Source: DASXSB01 sp036506275 (lineage in GTDB: Bacteria > Methylomirabilota > Methylomirabilia > Rokubacteriales > CSP1-6). From it: 53,028 nt of DNA. Position 1 is the first letter of the stretch. Each line of letters begins with the position of its first letter. The notes beneath the pieces were generated by a model. That model was given only the letters and a program-made list of their open reading frames with translations, made no database searches and was not told the origin of the DNA. The stretch covers positions 1-53,028 of the forward strand of contig DASXSB010000052.1 of assembly GCA_036506275.1 (NCBI GenBank), given 5' to 3'. Both the position numbers and the translations under genes were made by a program. Shown one piece after another: positions 23,523 through 32,324 of the stretch.

Positions 23523-24440
23523 TCAGCGGCCGGCGAGCAGCCGGAACGCGCTCGCGATGCCGCCCGGCATGAACAGCATGCACGTCACGAGTACGCCGCC
23601 GAACACGAGCGGTCGATAGTTCTGGAACGCGGCCAGGCGGTCGTGGAGGAGCGTGACGACGGCGGCGCCCGCGAGCGAGCCGGGGACGGAGCCGAGGCCG
23701 CCGAGGATGATCATGACCACGAAGTCCACGGAGAGGAAGAGGTCGAAGGCGTCGGGGGAGAGGAAGCCCACCACGAACGCGAAGAGGCCGCCCGCCACGC
23801 CCGTGTAGAACGCGGAGAGCCCGAACGCCGTCGTGCGGTACGCGGCCACGGGCACGCCGCTCGCCAGCGCCGCCACCTCGCTCTCCCGGATCGCGAGAAA
23901 CGCGCGCCCCGTGCGCGTGCGCACGACGTTCACCGCCGACGCCACCATCGCCGCCGCCACCGCCAGCACCAGGTAATAGCGCGCGGTGTCTCCGGTGAGC
24001 GCGAGGGGACCGAGGGTGGCCGCCGGCACACGGAGACCGTCGGCGCCGCGCGTGAGACCATCGAGATTGAGCAGCGCCTCGGTGACGACGAAGCCGAACG
24101 CGAGCGTCGCCATCGTGAGGTAGAGGCCGCCGAGACGCAGGCACGGCACGCCGACGACGAGGCCGACCACCGCCGTCACGACGCCGGCGCCGAGCAGCGT
24201 GAGCGGAACGGGCACCGTGGACGCATGAATGGTGATCAGCGCCGCCGTGTAGGCGCCGACGGCGAAGAAGCCGGCGTGGCCGAACGAGAGCTGGTGGGTG
24301 TAGCCGGACAGCAGATTGAGCCCGACGGCCACGATCCCGTTGACGAGGACGAGGCTGGCGAGGAACACGAAGTAGCGCGACGCGACCCACGGCCACGCGA
24401 GGAGAGCGACCGCGCCCACCCCTGCCGCCGCCATCCGCAT
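23523..24440 (-). CDS. livM: ABC transporter permease, LivM type
   Basis: This 305-aa permease has about eight to ten hydrophobic segments. It carries the LivM hallmarks LNLLSGYTHQLSFGHAGFF and the C-terminal DFVVMIILGGLGSVPGSLAG, the EAA-like loop contacting the ATPase. A GGAGGAAGG ribosome binding site lies just before the ATG at 24440, which overlaps the LivH stop by one base as TGATG. The 23-nt gap to LivK is the largest in the whole 22-gene cluster. Confidence 0.94.
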   Translation of the reverse strand: MRMAAAGVGAVALLAWPWVASRYFVFLASLVLVNGIVAVGLNLLSGYTHQLSFGHAGFFAVGAYTAALITIHASTVPVPLTLLGAGVVTAVVGLVVGVPCLRLGGLYLTMATLAFGFVVTEALLNLDGLTRGADGLRVPAATLGPLALTGDTARYYLVLAVAAAMVASAVNVVRTRTGRAFLAIRESEVAALASGVPVAAYRTTAFGLSAFYTGVAGGLFAFVVGFLSPDAFDLFLSVDFVVMIILGGLGSVPGSLAGAAVVTLLHDRLAAFQNYRPLVFGGVLVTCMLFMPGGIASAFRLLAGR

Positions 24441-25312
24441 CACACCTTCCTCCGCTCCACGCGTCCGAGGAGGCCGGCGGGCCGGACGACGAGGATGCCG
24501 ATGAGGACGATGAAGGGCACGGAGTAGCGGACGCTCGACGGCAGATAGAGCGGCGCCAGGTTCTCGAGAAGGCCGAGCACCATTCCTCCCAGGACCGCCC
24601 CCGGCAGGGAACCGAACCCGCCGAGGACGGCGGCGGTGAAGCCGTTCACCACGATGAGCCCCATCTTCGAGGAGAGAAAGATCACCGGCGCCACCAGCAC
24701 GCCGGCGGCGGCGCCGACCACGGCCGCCAGCACCCACGCCATCGAGCTCACGCGCTCGACGTTGATGCCCATCAGCCGCGCCGCTCGCTGGTTCTGGGCA
24801 ACCGCGCGCATGGCGCGCCCGAGGCGCGTCCACGCGAACAGCGCGTAGAGCGCCAGCATCAGCACGAGCGAGGCGCCGATGATGCCGAGCGAGGCCGGCG
24901 CCAGCCGCACGCCCGCGACGGCGAGGGGTCGATCGCGGAAGAACGACGGGAACGGGAATTCGTCGTGCGACCACGCGAGCCCCGCTCCCGCGCGCAACAT
25001 CAGGGAGAGGCCGAGCGTGATGATCAGCACGTCCCAGTGGGTGGCGGCGAGGGCACGCCGCACGACGAGCCGCTCGCACACGAACGCGAGCGCCGCCGCC
25101 GCCACCACCGCCGCCACCGCGCTGACGAGGAGCGGGAGGCCGAGACGATAGACGGTCCAGGCGACAAAGGTAGACACCATCATCATCTCGCCCTGCGCGA
25201 AGTTGAGCGTGCGGGTGGCGTTGTAGACGATGACCAGGCTCAGAGCCATGAGACCGTAGATGCTGCCGGTGGCGAGCCCGCTTGCCACCACCTGCACGAG
25301 CGCGGCCGTCAT
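24440..25312 (-). CDS. livH: ABC transporter permease, LivH type
   Basis: This 290-aa permease has the LivH N-terminus (GLATGSIYGLMALSLVIVYNATRTLNFAQGE). The C-terminal contact loop NGFTAAVLGGFGSLPGAVLGG is also present. It pairs with LivM to form the channel. Its ATG overlaps the stop of the opine-type dehydrogenase by 4 nt, so transport and catabolic genes are translationally coupled. Confidence 0.94.
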   Translation of the reverse strand: MTAALVQVVASGLATGSIYGLMALSLVIVYNATRTLNFAQGEMMMVSTFVAWTVYRLGLPLLVSAVAAVVAAAALAFVCERLVVRRALAATHWDVLIITLGLSLMLRAGAGLAWSHDEFPFPSFFRDRPLAVAGVRLAPASLGIIGASLVLMLALYALFAWTRLGRAMRAVAQNQRAARLMGINVERVSSMAWVLAAVVGAAAGVLVAPVIFLSSKMGLIVVNGFTAAVLGGFGSLPGAVLGGMVLGLLENLAPLYLPSSVRYSVPFIVLIGILVVRPAGLLGRVERRKV

Positions 25313-26415
25313 CTGAGAACCTTGCTCCAGAGGGGCGACCGCCAGCCCTCCGCGAAGAACGCGCGGATCTCGCGCATGGTGAAATCGCCGAGCCCGAGGT
25401 TGTCGAGGGCGCGTCCCTTTCCGCTCAGCGTGCGACCGAGCAAGGCGCCGAAGACGCCGAGGAGCCCCGTGATGGCCGGCGTCGCCACCCCCGCCGCCCG
25501 CCCCGCCGACTCGAGGAAGCTGAGGCCGAGGACGACGTCCTCCGTCACGTAGCGGTGATCGAACGTGAGGGTCTCGTTCCAGAGGCCGCTCGCGGTGAGC
25601 CGGGCGCGGGCGCCCGCGCCGTAGAGGCCTTCCGCCGCCCGCGCCTCCTCGTAATACGTGGCCAGCTCGTAGTGCGGCGGCGGATAGCGAAGGCCGTCGC
25701 GCGCGCTCACGCGCTCGGCGTCGACGGCCTCGATGAGCCGTCGCACGCTCGGCGTGGTGCCGGCGGCGTGGACGTCGAAGCGCCCCCCATCGATGGCGCC
25801 CGCATTCAGGAGGACGAGGGGCGGATGGATGACGGGCCCGGCGTTGGTGAGGGCCACGTCGAGCGCGTCCACGCACGGCCGCACGGCGGGAAACAGCTCG
25901 CGCACGCGGGCGAGGGTCGCCGCCGTGCGCTGGGCCGGGAACACGCCGGCGGGGAGATTGGCCGCGCGCACGGGCGCCGTCACCGCCGCCGGCCCCGTCT
26001 TGCGGGCGAGGTACGGAAGCGTCCCCGTCTCCGCCACCGCCAGCGGTGGCACGCCGCCCGCGCGCACGATCTCGCGGGTGACGACGTAGGCGCCGAGCGT
26101 TCCCGGCGTGAGGAGCAGCACCTGCTTCTCGGTGATGCGCTTCGCGAGGCGGGCGCCGAGATCTTCGTGGGCGGTGGCCGGCACGGCCGCGATCACGAAT
26201 TCCGCGCCCTCCAGGGCCTCACCGATGTCCCCGGTGACGCGATCGAGCCGCGCCTGCATATCCCGGCCGTCGACGACGAGCGTGATCCCCGCGCCGCGCA
26301 CGGCCGCGAGCTCGTCGTCCGCGCGTCGCCACAGCCGCACGGTGTGGCCGCCGAGGGAGAGGTCGGCCGCGGTGGCGTAGGCGCCGTTGCCCCCGCCGAG
26401 CACCGCCACCCGCAT
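25309..26415 (-). CDS. NAD/NADP octopine/nopaline dehydrogenase-family protein
   Basis: This 368-aa protein has an N-terminal Rossmann fold with VLGGGNGAYATAADLSLGGH (residues 4-23). A helical opine-dehydrogenase C-terminal domain follows, with NAGPVIHPPLVLLNAG (about 195-210), whose conserved His is catalytic in the family, and FDHRYVTEDV. Members reduce imines formed from an amino acid and a 2-oxoacid, or oxidise such opines. In this catabolic setting the oxidative direction, releasing an amine, is plausible. That would fit a nitrogen-containing substrate, but nothing proves it. Confidence 0.85.
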   Translation of the reverse strand: MRVAVLGGGNGAYATAADLSLGGHTVRLWRRADDELAAVRGAGITLVVDGRDMQARLDRVTGDIGEALEGAEFVIAAVPATAHEDLGARLAKRITEKQVLLLTPGTLGAYVVTREIVRAGGVPPLAVAETGTLPYLARKTGPAAVTAPVRAANLPAGVFPAQRTAATLARVRELFPAVRPCVDALDVALTNAGPVIHPPLVLLNAGAIDGGRFDVHAAGTTPSVRRLIEAVDAERVSARDGLRYPPPHYELATYYEEARAAEGLYGAGARARLTASGLWNETLTFDHRYVTEDVVLGLSFLESAGRAAGVATPAITGLLGVFGALLGRTLSGKGRALDNLGLGDFTMREIRAFFAEGWRSPLWSKVLR

Positions 26416-27608
26416 CAGGCGATCGCTCCCGTGCGACGCAGCTCGGCCACGCGCGCGGCGGGATAGTGGAGGAGCGTGGTGAGGACGTCGTCCGTGTGCT
26501 CGCCGAGGCGCGGGGGCGCCGTGGGAGCGAGCGGCGCGGCGCCGCGCACCTTGATCGGCGTGCCGATGGTGGGCAGGCAGCCCAGGCGTGGGTGCTCGAG
26601 CGCGACGACCATCTGGCGCTGACGGACTTGAGGATCGGCGACCACGGCATCGACGGACAGGATCGGTGCCGCCGGCACGCCGTGATCGCGCAGCCGCTCT
26701 AGCCACTCCTCGGTCGTGCGCTCGCGGAACGCGCTCTCGACGAGAGCCATGAGCTCGTCGCGGTGGGCGACGCGCGCGCGGTTCGAGTCGAAACGCGGAT
26801 CGAGCTCCCACTCGGGATGGTCGGCGGCGGCGCAGAAGAGCCGCCAGAATTTCTCGGAGAACACGGCCACGATGAGATGGCCGTCGCGGGTGGCGAGGGC
26901 GCCGTACGGCACCACCGAGCTGTGACCCGATCCCATCGGCACCGGCACCCGGCCGTCCGTCCAGAAGTACTGGGCGATGTACGTGAGGAGCGAGACCTGA
27001 CAGTCGAGGAGGGCGAGGTCGATGTGCGCGCCCGCGCCCGTCCGTTCCCGGCGGAGGAGCGCGCCCGCCACCGCGAAGGCGCCGAACATCCCGCCCGCGA
27101 GATCGCCCATGGGGAGGCCCATGCGCACGGGGCGGCCGCCCGTTTCGCCGGTGAGGCTCATGGCGCCGCCCATCGCCTGCAACGCCAGATCGAAGGCGGG
27201 GTGATCGCGATAGGGGCCATCGTCGCCGAACGCGGAGATGGAGCACACGACGACGCGCGGGTTCACGGCGGCGAGTCGCGCGTAGTCACAGCCGAGCTTT
27301 TCCATCACGCCCGGGCGAAAGTTTTCCCACACGACGTCGGCAGCGCCCACGAGATCGTAGAACACCTCGCGCCCTGCCTCGCGCTCGAGGTGGAGCGCCA
27401 CCGAGCGCTTGTTGCGGTTGATGGCGAGGAAGTACGCGGACTCCCCGTCGGGGAGGAAGGGCGGCCCCATCGCCCGCATGGGATCGCCGCTCTCGGGCTC
27501 TTCGATCTTGATGACGTCGGCGCCCATGTCGGCGAGCAGCATGGAGCCGTAGGGGCCGGCGAGCATGCGCGAGAGATCGAGGACGCGGATGCCGTCGAAG
27601 AGCTTCAT
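26415..27608 (-). CDS. CaiB/BaiF-type (class III) CoA-transferase
   Basis: This 397-aa enzyme has the class III pattern: GIRVLDLSRMLAGPYGSMLLADMGADVIKIEEP at the N-terminus, NRNKRSVALHL, ENFRPGVMEKLG and the conserved aspartate region HPAFDLALQAMGG (about residue 138-150), where the Asp carries the acyl intermediate. It moves CoA between an acid and an acyl-CoA in the cytoplasm. Overlaps of 1 and 4 nt join it to both neighbours. With PaaK and the ADP-forming synthetase it gives three ways of forming CoA esters in one operon. Confidence 0.94.
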   Translation of the reverse strand: MKLFDGIRVLDLSRMLAGPYGSMLLADMGADVIKIEEPESGDPMRAMGPPFLPDGESAYFLAINRNKRSVALHLEREAGREVFYDLVGAADVVWENFRPGVMEKLGCDYARLAAVNPRVVVCSISAFGDDGPYRDHPAFDLALQAMGGAMSLTGETGGRPVRMGLPMGDLAGGMFGAFAVAGALLRRERTGAGAHIDLALLDCQVSLLTYIAQYFWTDGRVPVPMGSGHSSVVPYGALATRDGHLIVAVFSEKFWRLFCAAADHPEWELDPRFDSNRARVAHRDELMALVESAFRERTTEEWLERLRDHGVPAAPILSVDAVVADPQVRQRQMVVALEHPRLGCLPTIGTPIKVRGAAPLAPTAPPRLGEHTDDVLTTLLHYPAARVAELRRTGAIA

Positions 27609-29878
27609 CGCGCGACGAGAGCCTGGTGCACGGTCTCGGGGGTGATGGGGAGCTCCGTGAAGCGGACGCCGATCGCGTCCTTCACCGCGTTCGCCACCGC
27701 CGCGCTCACGGGGATGACGCCGGATTCCCCCAGGCCCTTGGCGCCGAACGGGCCCTCGGCGTCGACGCTCTCGATGAGGCGCACGACCAGCTCCGGCATG
27801 TCCTCCGCCTTGAGGACCGCGTAGTCCATGAAGGTCTGCGTCAGGACCTGCCCGCCTTCGACGACGAGCTTCTCCGCGAGCGCATAGCCGAGCCCCATGT
27901 GGATGCCGCCGTGGATCTGTCCCTCCGCCGCCATCGGATTGAGTGCGCGGCCGACGTCGTGAGCGGAGGCGATGCGCACCACGCGGATGGCGCCCGTCGC
28001 CTCGTCGACGTCCACCATCGCCGCCTGGGCCGCGAAGCCGTAGGCGGCGGACACGTTGCCGTGGAAGTCCTTGTCGAGCATGGCGGTGGGCGGATCGTAG
28101 AACGCCTCCGCCACCAGGTGTGTGCCCTGGCTCGTGTAGTGGCCGCCGCGGGCGACGCGGTCGTACGGCACGCGCCGCTGGGGCTCCTCCACCACGAAGA
28201 CGAACCCGTCGCGGAGGGCCAGCCGTTCCGCCGGCTCGTCCATCTGCCGCGCCGCCATGGCGAGAAGCTGATGCTTGAGGTCGGCGGCGGCGAGGCGGGC
28301 GGCGTTGCCGGCGATGAACGTCGTCCGGCTCGCGTGCGCGCCCACGTCCCACGGCTTGACGGCCGTGTCGGAGTTCACGACGTCCACGCGCTCGAGCGGG
28401 ATGCCGAGCGTCTCCGCCACGATCATCGCGAGCACGGTCTCCGATCCCTGGCCGATCTCGGTGGCGCCCGTGAGCAGCGAGACGCGCCCGAAGTCGTCGA
28501 GCTTGACGATGGCGCCGCAGCCGTCGGAGCGGTAGATGCGCGCGCCCCCGCCCACGTGGAACATTCCCGCGTAACCGACGCCGCGTTTCCACCCCGCGCG
28601 GGGGGCGGGCGCGTCGCGCGCGATGTCCTTCGCCACCGCTTCCAGGCATTCCGTCATCGCGCACGAGGTGACGACGAACCCTTGCGGATTCTGATCGCCG
28701 GCGCGCGTCGCGTTCCGCCGCCGTAGCTCGAGCGGATGGAGGCGGAGGCGGTCGGCGAGGTCGTCCATCTGCGACTCCACCGCGAACGTCGACTCGAGGT
28801 TGCCGTAACCGCGCATCGACCCCGAGTAGGGGTTGTTCGTGTACGCGATGGTGGTGTCGAAGCGGACGTTCGGCACGCGATAGAGACCGGCCACCGTGGA
28901 CAACATCACGTAGGGCGTGGTCGAGCCCCAGGAGACGTAGGCGCCATTGTCGATGACGACGTGGGCGTCGCGGGCGAGGAGCCGGCCGTCGCCGGCGGCG
29001 GCCGTGCGCAGCGTGATCACGCACGGCTCGCGGCCGGGGCTGGCCACGAATTCCTCCACGCGGTCGAACTCGACCTTGACGGGGCGCCGCGCCGACCGCG
29101 CGAGGAGGGCGGCGATGACGTCGATCGGGTAGAGGTCGAGGCCACGCCCGAAGTTCCCGCCCACGGGAGGCTGCATGACCCGCACGCGGTCGCCCCCGAT
29201 GCCGAGGGCCGCCGCCAGATCCCGCTGGTAGATGAACGGCACCTGGGTGGTGCTCCACATGGTGAGCCGGCCCGCCGGGTCCCAGTCCGCGACGGCGACC
29301 ATGGTGCCGAGGCAGGCGGTGGCGACGAAGTGCAGCCGATACGTCCCCTCCACCACGGCCGCCGCCTCCGCGAACGCGCGATCGACGTCGCCGTGCGTGA
29401 ACTGATAGCGGAGAGGCGTCGCGTTGCCGGGCAGCGCCTCGTGGACGAGCGGCGCCCCCGGCGCCAGCGCGCGCACGGGGTCGAAGACGGCGGGCAGCTC
29501 CGCGTACTCCACCTGGATGAGCGCGAGGGCCTCCGCCGCGATCTCGGGCGTCTCCGCCGCCACCGCCGCCACCTCGTCACGGATGCAGCGCACTTTGCCG
29601 CGCTTGAGGGCGAGCTGATCGCGCGCGAATCCGAACGGCTGCTGCTCGACGTCGTCGCCGGTGATGACGCTGATCACTCCCGGCCGCGCCCGCGCCCGCG
29701 ACGTGTCGATGCGCACGATCCGCGCGTGCGGCAGCGTCGATCGCAAGATCTTGCCGTGGAGCATCCGCGGCAGCTCGAGGTCGTGCAGGTACCGCGTGCG
29801 CCCGGTCACCTTCTCGGCGCCATCGCGCTTCGGCACCGACTTCCCCACCACGGCAAAGCCGCCGTCCGCGCGCGTCAT
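27605..29878 (-). CDS. Xanthine dehydrogenase-family molybdenum hydroxylase, large subunit
   Basis: This 757-aa protein has the two large domains of the molybdopterin-binding subunit: GRTRYLHDLELPRMLHGKIL near the N-terminus, PPVGGNFGRG, MRGYGNLESTFAVES, IGQGSETVLAMIVAETL, and the C-terminal GAKGLGESGVIP, whose Glu is the catalytic base of the family. It would hydroxylate an aromatic or N-heterocyclic carbon or oxidise an aldehyde. The usual partners, a [2Fe-2S] subunit and an FAD subunit, are not adjacent. They must come from elsewhere, or this protein uses another electron acceptor. It is bounded by gene overlaps of 1 and 4 nt. Confidence 0.93.
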   Translation of the reverse strand: MTRADGGFAVVGKSVPKRDGAEKVTGRTRYLHDLELPRMLHGKILRSTLPHARIVRIDTSRARARPGVISVITGDDVEQQPFGFARDQLALKRGKVRCIRDEVAAVAAETPEIAAEALALIQVEYAELPAVFDPVRALAPGAPLVHEALPGNATPLRYQFTHGDVDRAFAEAAAVVEGTYRLHFVATACLGTMVAVADWDPAGRLTMWSTTQVPFIYQRDLAAALGIGGDRVRVMQPPVGGNFGRGLDLYPIDVIAALLARSARRPVKVEFDRVEEFVASPGREPCVITLRTAAAGDGRLLARDAHVVIDNGAYVSWGSTTPYVMLSTVAGLYRVPNVRFDTTIAYTNNPYSGSMRGYGNLESTFAVESQMDDLADRLRLHPLELRRRNATRAGDQNPQGFVVTSCAMTECLEAVAKDIARDAPAPRAGWKRGVGYAGMFHVGGGARIYRSDGCGAIVKLDDFGRVSLLTGATEIGQGSETVLAMIVAETLGIPLERVDVVNSDTAVKPWDVGAHASRTTFIAGNAARLAAADLKHQLLAMAARQMDEPAERLALRDGFVFVVEEPQRRVPYDRVARGGHYTSQGTHLVAEAFYDPPTAMLDKDFHGNVSAAYGFAAQAAMVDVDEATGAIRVVRIASAHDVGRALNPMAAEGQIHGGIHMGLGYALAEKLVVEGGQVLTQTFMDYAVLKAEDMPELVVRLIESVDAEGPFGAKGLGESGVIPVSAAVANAVKDAIGVRFTELPITPETVHQALVAR

Positions 29879-31473
29879 CAGAACTTCACGGGCTCCTTGT
29901 GCTCGCCGAACACGTCCTTCATGGCGCGCGCGATCTCACCGAGGGTGGCGTACGCCTTCACCGCCTCCATGATGACCGGCATGAGGTTGGCGGGGCCGCG
30001 CGCCTCGTCGCGCAGGCGATGCAGCACGCGGTCGACGGCGCCGCCGTCGCGCTCGCGACGGACGCGGGCGAGCTTGGCCACCTGCGCCTCCGCCACCCGG
30101 GCGTCGAACGCGTACAGCTCCACCTCTGCGTCCGGCGGCGCCGCTCCCTCGCCCACGTAGCAGTTGACGGCGACCTTGGCCACTTCGCCGGAGGCGAGAC
30201 GCTGCTCGAAGAGATAGGCCTGGCGCGCCACCTCGGCCTGGAGGGCGCCGCTCTTCACCGCCTCCACGATCCCGCCCATGCGCTCGACGTGCGCCAGCTC
30301 CTCCTTGATTTTCTCCTCCATCGCGGTGGTGATGGCCTCCACGTAGTAGGAGCCGGCGAGGGGGTCGGCGGTGTCGGTGGCGCCGGATTCCTCCGCGCAG
30401 ATCTGCATCGTCCGGAGGGCGAGGAGCTGCGCCTTCGGAGACGGGATCGTGTACGCCTCGTCGAAGGTCGGCAAGGCCATAGTCTGGGCGCCGGAGAGGG
30501 CGGCGGCGAGGGCGATGTAGGCGCCGCGCACGATGTTGTTCTCCGGCTCCTGCACCGCGAAGGCGGAGCCGCCGCCGCCGATGAGGCTCCGGAACATCCA
30601 CGACCGCGGATTGGTGGCGCCGAAGCGCTCGCGCAGCATGCGCGCGTAGAGCCGGCGCCCCGCCCGGAACTTCGCCACCTCCTCGAAGATCTTGCCCCAG
30701 CACGTGAAGTTGAACGAGACGCGGGGCGCGAACTCGTCCACGCTCATGTCGCGCGCGAGCATCAGCTCCACGTAGGCGGCGGCGATGGCGAGGCCGTACG
30801 CCATTTCCTGGGCGGTGGTGCAGCCGGCCTCTCGGATGTGATATCCGCACACGGAGACGGGGTTCGAGCGCGGGAAATTGCGTGCGGAGAACTCGATGAG
30901 ATCACCGACGAGTCGCAGCGAGGGCTCGACGGGATAGATCCACGTCCCCCGCGCGATGAACTCCTTCAGGATGTCGTTCTGGGGCGTGGTGACCACGCGT
31001 TCCCGCGCCGCCCCCTGCTTCTCGGCCACCGCGAAGTACATGGCGGTGATGGGCGCCGCCATGCCGTTGATGGTCAGCGACACGCTCACGCGATCGAGGG
31101 GGATTCCGTCGAACGCCTCCTCCATGTCGGCAAGGGTGTCGATGGCCATGCCCACCCGTCCCACCTCCCCCTCCGCGCGAGGATCGTCGGAATCGAGGCC
31201 GAGCTGGGTGGGGAGGTCGAAGGCCACGTTGAGCGCGTCCTGGCCGTGGGCCATCAGATACTTGAAGCGCGCGTTGGTCTCGGCCGGCGTTCCGAAGCCG
31301 ATGTACTGCCGCATCGTCCACAGCCGATCGCGGTACATGTGGGGGTGGATCCCGCGCGTGAACGGATACTGCCCGGGGCGGCCGATGTCCCGCTCGAAGT
31401 CGAGTCCCGCCACGTCCTCCGGCCCATAGACGGGCTTGATCGGAATGCCCGCGTGGAGCTTCGCCTCCCTCAT
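29878..31473 (-). CDS. Methylmalonyl-CoA mutase-family large (catalytic) subunit
   Basis: The 531-aa protein is the acyl-CoA-binding barrel without a B12 domain: YPFTRGIHPHMY, WTMRQYIGFG, FDLPTQLGLDSDDPR, PQNDILKEFIARG, GYHIREAG and LAGSYYVEAIT. The residue that distinguishes related mutases is Tyr in RQY (about residue 57), as in methylmalonyl-CoA mutase; isobutyryl-CoA mutase has Phe and 2-hydroxyisobutyryl-CoA mutase has Ile at this place. This points to methylmalonyl-CoA-like carbon-skeleton chemistry, but the family has other members. The B12-binding part is a separate gene 16 nt downstream of its start side (31490-31870). No MeaB-type chaperone is present in the cluster. Confidence 0.92.
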   Translation of the reverse strand: MREAKLHAGIPIKPVYGPEDVAGLDFERDIGRPGQYPFTRGIHPHMYRDRLWTMRQYIGFGTPAETNARFKYLMAHGQDALNVAFDLPTQLGLDSDDPRAEGEVGRVGMAIDTLADMEEAFDGIPLDRVSVSLTINGMAAPITAMYFAVAEKQGAARERVVTTPQNDILKEFIARGTWIYPVEPSLRLVGDLIEFSARNFPRSNPVSVCGYHIREAGCTTAQEMAYGLAIAAAYVELMLARDMSVDEFAPRVSFNFTCWGKIFEEVAKFRAGRRLYARMLRERFGATNPRSWMFRSLIGGGGSAFAVQEPENNIVRGAYIALAAALSGAQTMALPTFDEAYTIPSPKAQLLALRTMQICAEESGATDTADPLAGSYYVEAITTAMEEKIKEELAHVERMGGIVEAVKSGALQAEVARQAYLFEQRLASGEVAKVAVNCYVGEGAAPPDAEVELYAFDARVAEAQVAKLARVRRERDGGAVDRVLHRLRDEARGPANLMPVIMEAVKAYATLGEIARAMKDVFGEHKEPVKF

Positions 31474-31489
31474 GGTTTCCTCCTGCGCC

Positions 31490-31870
31490 TCACGCGCGCT
31501 CTTCCTTGAAGGCGGCCACGATCTGGGGGAGCGGTGTGCCCATCGGAAACACGCGGCTGACGCCGAGGCCGAGCAGCGCTTCCACGTCGCGGGGCGGGAT
31601 GATGCCGCCGACCACCACCCGGATGTCGGCGGCGTCCTGCGCGCGCAAGCCGTCCACGACCCGCCGCGCGAGCAGGACGTGGGCGCCGGAAAGCACCGAG
31701 AGTCCCACCACGTCGACGTCCTCCTGGATCGCCTCCGCCACGATTTCGTCGGGCGTGCGCTTGAGCCCGGAGTAGACGACCTCCACCCCCGCGTCCCGCA
31801 GCGCCTGCGCGACGACCTTGGCCCCGCGGTCGTGACCGTCGAGGCCGGGCTTCGCGATCAGGACCTTCAT
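31490..31870 (-). CDS. Cobalamin-binding small subunit of the acyl-CoA mutase
   Basis: This 126-aa protein is a stand-alone B12-binding domain: KPGLDGHDRG contains the DxHxxG motif, with His as the lower cobalt ligand. GLSVLSGAH and GGIIPPRD are the other two conserved loops. It combines with the large subunit encoded just downstream. The split architecture occurs in isobutyryl- and 2-hydroxyisobutyryl-CoA mutases and in some methylmalonyl-CoA mutases. Confidence 0.94.
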   Translation of the reverse strand: MKVLIAKPGLDGHDRGAKVVAQALRDAGVEVVYSGLKRTPDEIVAEAIQEDVDVVGLSVLSGAHVLLARRVVDGLRAQDAADIRVVVGGIIPPRDVEALLGLGVSRVFPMGTPLPQIVAAFKEERA

Positions 31871-31883
31871 GCGGGCTTTCCCT

Positions 31884-32312
31884 TCATGCCGGCGTGAACG
31901 CGGGAAGCCAGCGCGGCGTTCCGCGGGGGCCGTCGGTCACCTGGACGGGCATGAGCCGGACGCGCTGGCCGAGACCGACGGCGGTGGCCCCGGCGCCGAG
32001 CACCACCGTGAAGATACGGTGGCCGGCGACGTCCACCACGGCGAACACGCGGGGAGCGGGAAAGCCCGCGGGCAGGCCCGTCTCCTGGACCGTGAACGCG
32101 TGCACCGTGCCCTCGGACGGCAGCTCGCTCCACGTGAAGCGATCGGATCCACACGGGGGACAGAAGCCGCGCGGCGGCCACGCGGTACGGCCGCAGCCGG
32201 CACACGTCGTGGTGCTGAGCCGGCCCCCCGCCAGCCGCGTGTAGAACTCGTGGAGCTTCGTGTCCTCCGCGGACTCCAGCGGAAAGGGGTCGACGGCGCG
32301 GAAGTAGCTCAT
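31884..32312 (-). CDS. DUF35 zinc-ribbon/OB-fold protein, thiolase partner
   Basis: This 142-aa protein has a rubredoxin-like zinc ribbon (CAGC ... CPPC, residues about 37-53) followed by an OB-fold (GTVHAFTVQETGLP, FAVVDVAGHRIF). In several systems, such as the steroid-degrading Ltp2-ChsH2 pair, DUF35 domains bind next to a thiolase-like subunit and are needed for its activity. The thiolase gene lies 12 nt upstream, so the two almost surely form one complex. Confidence 0.9.
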   Translation of the reverse strand: MSYFRAVDPFPLESAEDTKLHEFYTRLAGGRLSTTTCAGCGRTAWPPRGFCPPCGSDRFTWSELPSEGTVHAFTVQETGLPAGFPAPRVFAVVDVAGHRIFTVVLGAGATAVGLGQRVRLMPVQVTDGPRGTPRWLPAFTPA

Positions 32313-32324
32313 CCTTGGATCACG

